Below, in pieces: positions 14,664 through 22,862 of a stretch of DNA of 25,379 nt. The translations under genes and the position numbers were made by a program. Position 1 is the stretch's first letter, and the number at the start of each line of letters is the position of its first letter. Origin of the DNA: VFMC01 sp031400715 (GTDB taxonomy: Bacteria > Actinomycetota > Acidimicrobiia > Acidimicrobiales > Ilumatobacteraceae); the NCBI GenBank assembly GCA_031400715.1, contig JANNQK010000271.1:1-25379 (forward strand), written 5' to 3'. Under the pieces are notes generated by a model. The model had not been told where the DNA came from. It saw nothing but the letters and a program-made list of their open reading frames with translations, and searched no databases.

Positions 14664-17600
14664 GTGGCCAGTGACAACGACATCGCGATCGTCGGCATGG
14701 CGGTGCGCCTGCCTGGGGCGCAGTCGCCGGAGGAGTACTGGTACAACCTGCGCAACGGCGTCGAGAGCGTGCGCTTCTACACCGATGACGAGTTGATCGC
14801 CGCGGGGGTGAAGCGAGACGCCTTGCTGCGCCCGAACTACGTGAAGGCGGGCGCCCCGCTCGACCAGATGGAGCACTTCGACGCCGAGTTCTTCGGCTTC
14901 TCGCCGAAGGAAGCTGCGATCATGGATCCGCAGCACCGTCAGTTCCTCGAGGCCTGTTGGGAGGCGCTCGAAGACTCGGGTCACATGCCCGAGCGGTTCG
15001 ACGGCGCTGTCGGCATCTTCGCCGGTTCGGGCATGGCGGCGTACTTCGCGCAGAACCTGATCACCAACCCCGAGCTCGTGCGCAGCGTCGGCATGTTCCT
15101 GCTGCGCCACACGGGCAACGACAAGGACTTCCTCGCTACCCGGGTGAGCTACCTGCTCGACCTGCGCGGGCCGGCGATCAACGTGCAGACGGCGTGCTCC
15201 ACGTCGCTGGTGGCCGCACATCTGGCGGTGCAGCACCTGCTGTCGGGCGAATGCGACATGGCGCTCGCAGGAGGCGTCACGATCGAGATCCCGCATCGGC
15301 GCGGCTACCACTACGAAGACGGTGAGATCCTGTCGCCCGACGGTCACTGTCGTGCCTTCGACCATCGCGCCCAGGGCACCGTGTTCGGGAGTGGCACCGG
15401 GGTGATCGTGCTGCGCCGACTGCAGGACGCGATCGACGACGGTGACCAGATCTACTCGGTCATCAAGGGCACTGCGGTGAACAACGACGGATCGCAGAAG
15501 GTCGGGTACCTCGCTCCGTCCGTCGACGGTCAAGCGGCCTGCATCGCCGAGGCGCTCGCTGTCGCCGACGTCGATGCCGACACGGTGAGCTACGTCGAGT
15601 GCCACGGCACCGGAACGGCGATGGGCGATCCGATCGAGGTCGCCGCACTCACCCAGGCGTTCCGCGAAGGCACCGACAGAGTGGGCTTCTGCGGTCTGGG
15701 CAGTGTGAAGACCAACATCGGTCACCTCGACACGGCTGCCGGCGTGGCCAGTCTGGTGAAGGCGTCGCTGGCCCTCCAGCACGCCGAGATCCCTCCCACG
15801 TTGAACTACGAAGCACCCAACCCGCGCATCGAGCTCGACGACAGCCCCTTCTACGTGAACGACACCCTGCGCGAGTGGAAGCCCGAGGGCGGTGGCGTCC
15901 GTCGAGCGGGGGTCAACTCGCTCGGCGTGGGTGGCACCAACGCCTTTGCGATCTTGGAGGAGCCGCCGGCCCGTCCCAGCCGGCCGAGCACCGAGCCGTG
16001 GCACCTGATCGCACTGTCGGGACGGAACCGAGGCGCGCTCGACGGCAATGCCGCTCGGCTGGCCGCACACCTGAGGGCGCATCCCGAGCTCGACCTCGGC
16101 GACGTCGCGTACACGTTGCTCGAAGGCCGTCGGCACTTCACCGAGCGCCGCGTGCTGGTGGCCGCCGACCGCGACGAAGCGATCGCGCTCCTGGAGGGCA
16201 GCGAGCCGCGGCGAGTGTTCTCGCACACGGCGTCGAGCGAGACCCACCGGCTCGCGTTCATGTTCCCCGGCGGCGGAGCGCAGTACCCGCGCATGGCGAT
16301 CGATCTGTACGCCGGCGAGCCTTCCTTCGCCGCCGACGTCGATGCCGGGCTGGGGCTGCTCCGCGACAACCACGGCATCGATCTCGCACCCGATCTGTTC
16401 TGTGCGCCCGATCGGCTGGCCGACGCGCTCGTCGCCCTCGAGCGGCCCTCGCTGCAGCTGCCGGCGATCTTCATCGTCGAGCACGCCCTCGCACGTCTGC
16501 TGATCAGCACAGGGCTGCAGCCCACTGCGCTGATCGGCCACAGCGTGGGCGAGAACACCGCTGCGTGTGTCGCAGGCACGATGACGTTCGAGGACTGCCT
16601 CGGCCTCGTCGTGCTGCGCGGCCGGCTGATGGACCGCACCGCCGGCGGCATGCTCGCTGTGCCGCTCGCCGCCGACGAACTGGCGCCGCTGCTCGAGGAG
16701 TACGGCCTCGACCTCGCCGCCGTGAACGCCCCCGACCTGTGTGTCGCCTCGGGTGACGACGCCACCCTCGCACGACTGCAGGAGCACCTCGCGTCGATCG
16801 GTGTCGAGGCCCATCGGGTGAAGATCAACATCGCCGCGCACAGCCGGATGCTCGATCCGGTCCTCGACGAGTTCGGTGCCTACCTGCGCTCGATCACGCT
16901 GTCGAAGCCGACCATCCCCTGGGTGTCGAATCGCACGGGCACGTGGGTGACCGACGCGCAGGCGACCGACCCGGAGTACTGGGTCGCCCACCTCCGCGGC
17001 ACCGTCCGCTTCGCCGAGGGCATCGCGACCCTCGCCGCCGAGTCGGGACGTGTGTTCCTCGAGGTCGGCCCCGGCAAGACCCTGTCGTCGCTCGCGCGCA
17101 TGAACCCTGCTGTCTCCTCGTCGCAGGCATCGATCAACGTGTTGCGTCACGCCGACGAGGTGGTGCCCGACGACGCCTTCCTGCTCGGTGTCACGGGCCG
17201 CCTGTGGGCCGCCGGAGGACAACTCGACGTGGCGAAGCTGTTCGAGGGCGAGCAACGAATGCGGGTGTCGCTGCCCACGTACGCGTTCCAGGGGCAGAAG
17301 TACTTCATCGAGCCGGGCACACGCCACGATGCAGCGGCCGATGCGGCCGATGCGCTGGTCGACAAGGAGAGCGATGCCTCGCGCTGGTTCTGGGAGCCGG
17401 TGTGGCGCCGCCGCGATGTCGAGGATCCGATCGACCAGCACATGACCCATCTCGTGTTCGCCGACGCGGCCGGTGTCGCTGATCGGCTGGTGCCGCGCCT
17501 GCGCGCGACAGGGCATCGCGTGGTCGTCGTTCGATCCGGCGACAGCTACGCATGCGTGTCGCCGGACGAGTATCGCCTCTCGCCCGAACAGGGGCGCGAC

Positions 17601-20600
17601 GGCTACGACCAGTTGCTGCGCGACCTCACCCAACACGACCGCATCCCCGACCGGGTGCTGCACCTGTCGTTGCTCGCCCACGACGAGGCCCATCGCGACG
17701 GCTCGAGCTTCTTCCACCGGAACCAGGAGCTCGGGTTCTACAGCCTGTTGTTCTTCGCCCAGGCGTGGTCGGCCGACGGAGTGAAGCGCCCGCTGCACAT
17801 CCTGGTGGCCACTTCAGGGAGCCAGCGGGTCGACGAAGGCGACGAGGCTCGCTGGCCCGATCAGGCCACCGTCCTCGGCCCGGCGATGGTGATGCCTCGC
17901 GAGTTGTCGGATGTGACGGTGTCGGTGCTCGACCTGTCGCCCGACGAGGTGGCCGCCGCAGTCGGGGTGCGCCGCGGTTCGCCGGTGAGGCGGCTGGCGC
18001 GCACCGCCGCCGCGAAGGCCGCGACCGCCGCGCTGCCGATCGACGTCGGCAGCGTCATCGACGCGATCGAGGTCGAATCGCGCGCGGTGGCGTCTGCAGC
18101 GGTCGTCGCGGTTCGCAGTGGGCAGCGGTGGATCGCCGACGTGCGGCGGGCGAACGTTCCGGCTGCGGGCGAACTGCCGCTTCGTCAGGGTGGCGCCGTG
18201 CTTGTCACCGGCGGTCTCGGCGGGATCTCGCTCACCATCGCCGGCCGGTTGGCAGAGCGACGTGGCGCCAAGCTCGTGCTGATCTCGCGATCGGGCCTGC
18301 CGCCCAGGGACCAGTGGGACGACGTGATCGCCAAGGTGGGCGACGCCCACGCCATGTCGCAACGCATCGCTGCGGTGCGCGCCATCGAGACGCTGGGCGG
18401 GCAGGTGGAGGTGATGGCCGGCGACGTCACCGATGTGGTGCGCATGCGCGAGATCGTGGCCGAGACGCGCCGTCGCTTCGGGGGCGTGCACGGCGTGGTG
18501 CACGCCGCCGGTGTGGTGAACGACGGGCTGATGGTCACCAAGCGGCAGGCCGACGTCGAAGACGTGCTGTCGCCCAAGGTGGCGGGCACGCTCGTGCTCG
18601 AGCAGGTGACCGCCGACGACGACCTCGACATGTTCGTGGTGTTCTCGTCCACCAGCACCGTTACGGCCCCGATGGGTCAGGTCGACTACGTGGCTGCGAA
18701 CGCGTTCCTGAACGCCTTTGCCCAGTCGCGGCAGGGACGCCGCCGCACCAAGTTCCTCGCGCTCGACTGGGGCATCTGGAACGAGGTCGGGATGGCGGCC
18801 GAGGCGGCGCACAGGATGGTTGCCGCGGAGTCGGACGAGACGGTTCCGTGCGCCCATCCATGGTTCAGCAGGCGCCGGCAGGCGCAACGAGGCGCCCACG
18901 AGCTGTTCTCGTCCTGGAGCCCCGACACCGAGTGGCTGCTCGACGATCACCGCACAGCCAACGGTGACGCCCTCGTGCCGGGCGCCGGCTATCTCGAGGT
19001 GGTCCGCGCCGCGCTTGCCGAGATCGGCATCGATCGCGCATTCGAACTTCGCGAACTGGTGTTCTTCCGTCCGCTCGCGATTGCCGATGGTCAGGCGCGC
19101 GAGGTGCGGACCCGACTCACGCCGATCGACAACGGCTACTCGTTCGAGCTCGCCGAACGCGTGGAGATCGACGGACCGCCCACTGAAGGTGCCGGCGGCT
19201 CGCGCCGAGGTTGGCGGCGCACCGGATCGGCGACGATCCTGTTGCTCGGACTGCCCGAGACGCGGCGGATCGACATCGAGGCGATCGAGGCGCGCTGTGC
19301 CGTGCGCGGGCCTCGCCACAGCAAGCAGGAGGAGCACCTCCGCTTCGGACCTCGGTGGCAGGTCGTCAGTCAGTCGCGCTTCGGTGCCGGTGAGGCGCTC
19401 GCTCGATTGCACCTGCCCGATCAGTACCACGGCGATCTCGTCACCATCGGCCTGCACCCCGCGCTGGTCGACCTCGGCACCGGTTTCGCGATGGACCTCA
19501 TCGACGGCTACACGGGCGACCGTCTGTGGGTGCCGATCGACTACGAGACGATCGAGGTGCTCGGATACCTGCCCGCCGATGTGGTGGCTCACGTGCGAGT
19601 ACACGGTTCGCCCACCGAGGCGAGTGGGTTCGCTCGGTTCGACGTCACCCTGGCCGACGCGAGCGGTCGCGTGCTGGTGGAGGTGCGCGAGTTCTCGATC
19701 AAGCGTCTCGACGGCGAACTCGATCTGCAGCCCGGCGGTGTCGGGTCGACGGCCGATGTGGAGTTCGACCACGACGCCCACAGCGACCGTCACCTGTCCA
19801 GGAGCGAGCTCGTGTTCCAGCACACCTTGCGCCAGGGCATCCTGCCGGAGGAGGGAGCCGACGCGTTCGAGCGCGTGCTGTCGGGCTATCACCGGGCCCA
19901 GGTGATCGTCAGCTCGGTCGACCTGCCGGCACTCGTGTCGCAGACCGTCTCCGCTGCTGCCGCCCAGGCCGGCCCGGCCGGCGGGGAGGATGGCGCGTCG
20001 TTCGCCCGACCCGATCTCGACAACGAGTACGTGGCTCCTCGCGACGGCATCGAAGAGGCGCTCGTCGAGATGTGGCAGGAGCTGCTCGGGGTCACGTCGG
20101 TGGGTGTGCACGACGGCTTCTTCGACCTCGGCGGTCACAGCCTGATCGCGGTGAGGTTGTTCTCGAAGGTGCGCAAGCAGTTCAGCGTCGACTTCCCGAT
20201 CTCCGTGCTGTTCGAGGCACCGACGGTGGAGGCCTGCGCGAACCTCATCCGGGCCGCGATCGGCCCCGCCGACGCACATGCGACCGACGGGAGCGCCGGC
20301 GAGGTGACGGTCACCGATCGTCCACGGTTCACCTACCTCGTGCCCATGCACACCGGCAGCGGCGGACCCAACCTTCCGTTCTTCCTCGTGGCCGGCATGT
20401 TCGGAAATGTGCTCAACCTGCGCCACCTGGCCAATCAGATCGGTGGCGCGCGCCCGTTCTACGGCGTCCAGGCACGTGGACTGTTCGGCGGCGACCAACC
20501 CCACGAGACCTTCGAGGAGATGGCCACCGACTACCTGCGCGAGATCCGCACCGTGCAGCCGCATGGGCCGTATCTGTTGGGCGGGTTCTCGGGTGGTGGC

Positions 20601-21185
20601 ATCGCTGCACTCGAGATGGCTCGTCAACTGCGTGAGGCGGGGGAGGAGACGATCCTGTTGGTGATGCTCGACACCCCGTTACCGCAGGGCCCCGAGCTCA
20701 CCAAGGGCGACAAGGCGAAGATGCACCTGATGAACCTCCGCCGCGAGGGGATCCGCTATCCGATCGATTGGGTGAGAGGTCGTCTTGTCTGGCGCGAGGT
20801 GGCGCGCCGGCGCAAGCTCGGGATCATCGACTCCTCGACCGAGGGCGAACTGCACTCCAGTGAGATCGAGGCGGCGTTCTATCGGGCGATCGCTCGCTAC
20901 CAGGTGCGTCACCACCCCGGCACGGTGAGCCTGTTCCGCCCGAAGCTCAACCCGACCCACGTGTTCGGCCCAGGACGGATGATCAATCGCGACAAGCGCT
21001 TCATCTACGACGACAACGGGTGGACGCCGTACTGCGACCGGGTCGAGGTGCACGAGATGCCCGGCGATCACGACTCGATGGTGTTGGAACCCAACGTGCG
21101 CGTGCTGGCCGCCAGGATGCGCGAGCAGATCGTGGCCGCCGAGCGTGCCGCGATGTCGCTGTCCGGTCGCGCCACCGCACCGTGA
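14664..21185 (+). CDS. Type I PKS: KS-AT-(psiKR)-KR-DH-ACP-TE
   Basis: The protein is 2173 residues from GTG 14664. KS (about 5-430) has C178 (TACSTSL), H314 (ECHGTGT) and H354 (KTNIGHLD), so it is condensation-competent. AT (about 530-830) has nucleophile S627 in GHSVGE and the specificity segment IAAHSRMLDP; malonyl is the likely unit, not certain. A structural psiKR (about 905-1120) precedes the catalytic KR with GGLGGIS (1183-1189), S1329, Y1342 and N1346. The dehydratase-like domain (about 1408-1690) follows the KR; it has H1429 in a spaced HxxxxGxxxxP motif and D1603 in HPALVD. The ACP has S1826 (LGGHSL), and the thioesterase has S1976 (GFSGGG), D2003 and H2136. It extends the aminoacyl unit from the upstream PCP and releases the product. 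The KR-before-DH order is atypical. Confidence 0.95.
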   Translation: MASDNDIAIVGMAVRLPGAQSPEEYWYNLRNGVESVRFYTDDELIAAGVKRDALLRPNYVKAGAPLDQMEHFDAEFFGFSPKEAAIMDPQHRQFLEACWEALEDSGHMPERFDGAVGIFAGSGMAAYFAQNLITNPELVRSVGMFLLRHTGNDKDFLATRVSYLLDLRGPAINVQTACSTSLVAAHLAVQHLLSGECDMALAGGVTIEIPHRRGYHYEDGEILSPDGHCRAFDHRAQGTVFGSGTGVIVLRRLQDAIDDGDQIYSVIKGTAVNNDGSQKVGYLAPSVDGQAACIAEALAVADVDADTVSYVECHGTGTAMGDPIEVAALTQAFREGTDRVGFCGLGSVKTNIGHLDTAAGVASLVKASLALQHAEIPPTLNYEAPNPRIELDDSPFYVNDTLREWKPEGGGVRRAGVNSLGVGGTNAFAILEEPPARPSRPSTEPWHLIALSGRNRGALDGNAARLAAHLRAHPELDLGDVAYTLLEGRRHFTERRVLVAADRDEAIALLEGSEPRRVFSHTASSETHRLAFMFPGGGAQYPRMAIDLYAGEPSFAADVDAGLGLLRDNHGIDLAPDLFCAPDRLADALVALERPSLQLPAIFIVEHALARLLISTGLQPTALIGHSVGENTAACVAGTMTFEDCLGLVVLRGRLMDRTAGGMLAVPLAADELAPLLEEYGLDLAAVNAPDLCVASGDDATLARLQEHLASIGVEAHRVKINIAAHSRMLDPVLDEFGAYLRSITLSKPTIPWVSNRTGTWVTDAQATDPEYWVAHLRGTVRFAEGIATLAAESGRVFLEVGPGKTLSSLARMNPAVSSSQASINVLRHADEVVPDDAFLLGVTGRLWAAGGQLDVAKLFEGEQRMRVSLPTYAFQGQKYFIEPGTRHDAAADAADALVDKESDASRWFWEPVWRRRDVEDPIDQHMTHLVFADAAGVADRLVPRLRATGHRVVVVRSGDSYACVSPDEYRLSPEQGRDGYDQLLRDLTQHDRIPDRVLHLSLLAHDEAHRDGSSFFHRNQELGFYSLLFFAQAWSADGVKRPLHILVATSGSQRVDEGDEARWPDQATVLGPAMVMPRELSDVTVSVLDLSPDEVAAAVGVRRGSPVRRLARTAAAKAATAALPIDVGSVIDAIEVESRAVASAAVVAVRSGQRWIADVRRANVPAAGELPLRQGGAVLVTGGLGGISLTIAGRLAERRGAKLVLISRSGLPPRDQWDDVIAKVGDAHAMSQRIAAVRAIETLGGQVEVMAGDVTDVVRMREIVAETRRRFGGVHGVVHAAGVVNDGLMVTKRQADVEDVLSPKVAGTLVLEQVTADDDLDMFVVFSSTSTVTAPMGQVDYVAANAFLNAFAQSRQGRRRTKFLALDWGIWNEVGMAAEAAHRMVAAESDETVPCAHPWFSRRRQAQRGAHELFSSWSPDTEWLLDDHRTANGDALVPGAGYLEVVRAALAEIGIDRAFELRELVFFRPLAIADGQAREVRTRLTPIDNGYSFELAERVEIDGPPTEGAGGSRRGWRRTGSATILLLGLPETRRIDIEAIEARCAVRGPRHSKQEEHLRFGPRWQVVSQSRFGAGEALARLHLPDQYHGDLVTIGLHPALVDLGTGFAMDLIDGYTGDRLWVPIDYETIEVLGYLPADVVAHVRVHGSPTEASGFARFDVTLADASGRVLVEVREFSIKRLDGELDLQPGGVGSTADVEFDHDAHSDRHLSRSELVFQHTLRQGILPEEGADAFERVLSGYHRAQVIVSSVDLPALVSQTVSAAAAQAGPAGGEDGASFARPDLDNEYVAPRDGIEEALVEMWQELLGVTSVGVHDGFFDLGGHSLIAVRLFSKVRKQFSVDFPISVLFEAPTVEACANLIRAAIGPADAHATDGSAGEVTVTDRPRFTYLVPMHTGSGGPNLPFFLVAGMFGNVLNLRHLANQIGGARPFYGVQARGLFGGDQPHETFEEMATDYLREIRTVQPHGPYLLGGFSGGGIAALEMARQLREAGEETILLVMLDTPLPQGPELTKGDKAKMHLMNLRREGIRYPIDWVRGRLVWREVARRRKLGIIDSSTEGELHSSEIEAAFYRAIARYQVRHHPGTVSLFRPKLNPTHVFGPGRMINRDKRFIYDDNGWTPYCDRVEVHEMPGDHDSMVLEPNVRVLAARMREQIVAAERAAMSLSGRATAP

Positions 21186-21207
21186 CCCCCCGACGAACGG
21201 GCACCCG

Positions 21208-21957
21208 GTGAGCGGTGATCCGGCGAGCGATGATCCGGCGACCGATGATCCGGCGAGCGATGCGGTCCCTGCGACCGCGTTGCGGGTGACCCGAGCCGCC
21301 GCGACCGAGATCTCGGCCGTGTTGGAAGCCCTGGTCGCAATGGCCACCGCCGACCGAACCGGAGCATCGGGAGCGCGGGCGACGGTTCGCGTGGGCGCGG
21401 CTGCCATCGACCCGACCGACGAGGCCCGTCTGCACCCCGTGGAGGCCGAGATCATCGCCACCGCGGTCGGCAAGCGCCGTCGCGAGTTCGCGTCGGGCCG
21501 CGCCCTGCTGAGGTTCCTCCTCGACACCGATCAACCGGTGACGGTGCTCGCGTCGCGGGCGCCGCTCCTCCCCGCTGGTGTGGTCGCCAGCCTCGCCCAC
21601 GACGACGACATCGTGATCGCCGCGACCAGTCGCGATCCGTCGGTCCGCTCGCTCGGGGTCGACATCGAACCGATCGGAGCAGTCGACGGCGACGTTGCCG
21701 ATGTGGTGCGGCGACTCGAGGAACGCCACCTCGATCCCACGTTCGTGTTCGTCGCGAAGGAGGCGGTCTACAAGGCGTGGAGTTCATCGGGCGGCAGGTT
21801 CCTGAACCACCACGACGTGCAGGTGACCGACACCGGGGGCGGTGGCTTCACGGCGGTCGTGATCGACCAGCAGCGATCGTTCATCGGTCGTTCAGCTTCC
21901 GTTGGTGGCCGGATCATCGCGATCGTGGTCGACCTGCGCGACGATGTCGCTCGATGA
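21208..21957 (+). CDS. 4'-phosphopantetheinyl transferase (EntD/Sfp-like)
   Basis: This enzyme transfers phosphopantetheine from CoA to the serine of carrier domains, here presumably S1523 of the NRPS and S1826 of the PKS, releasing 3',5'-ADP. The 249-residue protein has RRREFASGRALLRFLL (about 90-105), SLAHDDD, the Mg-binding GVDIE (D152, E154) and KEAVYKAW (E185). The start chosen is GTG 21208, 22 nt after the PKS stop; longer versions would overlap the TE-coding region. The first 20 residues are a short acidic repeat (DPASDD/DPATDD) from a 15-bp DNA repeat and are probably disordered. The stop overlaps the surE start as ATGA. Its position makes it the dedicated activator of the synthase. 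Confidence 0.92.
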   Translation: MSGDPASDDPATDDPASDAVPATALRVTRAAATEISAVLEALVAMATADRTGASGARATVRVGAAAIDPTDEARLHPVEAEIIATAVGKRRREFASGRALLRFLLDTDQPVTVLASRAPLLPAGVVASLAHDDDIVIAATSRDPSVRSLGVDIEPIGAVDGDVADVVRRLEERHLDPTFVFVAKEAVYKAWSSSGGRFLNHHDVQVTDTGGGGFTAVVIDQQRSFIGRSASVGGRIIAIVVDLRDDVAR

Positions 21958-22787
21958 GAATCCTGCTGACCAACGACGACGGCATCGACTCGACGGGCCT
22001 CCACGTGCTGGCCCGGGCGATGCGCGAACACGGCGAGGTGGTCATCATCGCCCCCGACCGCGAGTTCTCCGGTGCCGGCGCAGCGCTGGGCGCGCTGCAC
22101 CTGATGGTGCCCGATGTGTGCAAGCACCACATCGAAGGCATCGACGAGGCGTGGTCGGTGTCGGGGCCACCGGCGTTGTGCGTGATGTTCGCTCGACTCG
22201 GCGCCTTCGGCGGATCGTTCGACCTCATCGTCTCTGGCATCAACCCCGGGGCGAACGTCGGTCGTTCGGTGTACCACTCCGGAACGATCGGAGCGTGCCT
22301 GAGCGGGCGCAACGGTGGCATCCCCGGGGTTGCCGTCAGCCAGGCAGTCACGGGTTTCGGCATCGAGGGTCAAGGCTGGGACGAGATGCTGATCGGCCAG
22401 AAGTGGCACACAGCAGCCACCGTCGCCAGCGCATTCGTGGGTGGCATGGTGCGGTCGGTCGATGCGGGCACCCTGACGGATGCAGCGGTCGTGAACATCA
22501 ACGTGCCGAACTGTGAGCTCGACGAGATCAAGGGATGGGCGCATGCGCGGGTGGGCGTCGAGCCGCCGCGGCGGATGTCGAACGCTCACCTGGTGCCCAA
22601 GGAGGGCCACGAAGGCGCCTTCACGGTGAAGATGGCCTGGGGTGACGCCGTGGAGTTGCCGGCCGATACCGACGGTGGTCTGGTCGAAGCAGGCACGGTG
22701 GCGGTGAGCTACCTCACGCGTCTCGAGGAGCGGGCACGCACGGATCTCGGCGCAGCCGAGTCCGGCTTGCGCGCGTTGCTCGGCTGA
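21954..22787 (+). CDS. surE: SurE-family 5'/3'-nucleotidase
   Basis: The 277-residue protein starts MRILLTNDDGID. The metal-binding residues of the family are present: D8, D9, S39 (REFSGAG) and N97 (SGINPGANVG), plus the YHSGTIGA segment. SurE enzymes dephosphorylate nucleoside 5'- and 3'-monophosphates using a divalent metal. Length fits the family. Its ATG overlaps the PPTase stop by four bases, so it is translationally coupled to a cofactor-attaching enzyme, which is not a usual housekeeping surE context. It might remove the 3',5'-ADP by-product of the PPTase or act on a phosphorylated intermediate (both speculative). It may simply be a neighbouring housekeeping gene. A 75-bp GC-rich gap follows. 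Confidence 0.93.
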   Translation: MRILLTNDDGIDSTGLHVLARAMREHGEVVIIAPDREFSGAGAALGALHLMVPDVCKHHIEGIDEAWSVSGPPALCVMFARLGAFGGSFDLIVSGINPGANVGRSVYHSGTIGACLSGRNGGIPGVAVSQAVTGFGIEGQGWDEMLIGQKWHTAATVASAFVGGMVRSVDAGTLTDAAVVNINVPNCELDEIKGWAHARVGVEPPRRMSNAHLVPKEGHEGAFTVKMAWGDAVELPADTDGGLVEAGTVAVSYLTRLEERARTDLGAAESGLRALLG

Positions 22788-22862
22788 GCCACCCTGCCTG
22801 CCGGCCCCGGGCGGGTCCTTCGGCTCTGGTCGGGCAGGACGTTCGTGGGTACGGTCGCCCGC

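Noticed and set aside
14543..14674. A 43-codon frame (Arg/Thr/Pro repeats) starting in an ATGA overlap with the NRPS stop and ending inside the PKS start
   Set aside because: It needs six AGA codons, rare in such GC-rich genomes, and the C/A variation between repeat units changes Pro to Thr in this frame but is silent in the NRPS/PKS frame. It is more likely a shadow of the linker; coupled translation cannot be excluded.
14196..17798. Long open frame of about 1,200 codons on the minus strand
   Set aside because: It is antisense to the NRPS end and the PKS KS/AT region, and open only because of high GC3. It has no recognisable domain and its composition is Arg/His/Val-rich noise.
22793..22838. 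Inverted repeat CCTGCC/GGCAGG after surE as a terminator
   Set aside because: The 6-bp arms are 34 nt apart in very GC-rich sequence, with no consistent stem extension; chance is likely.
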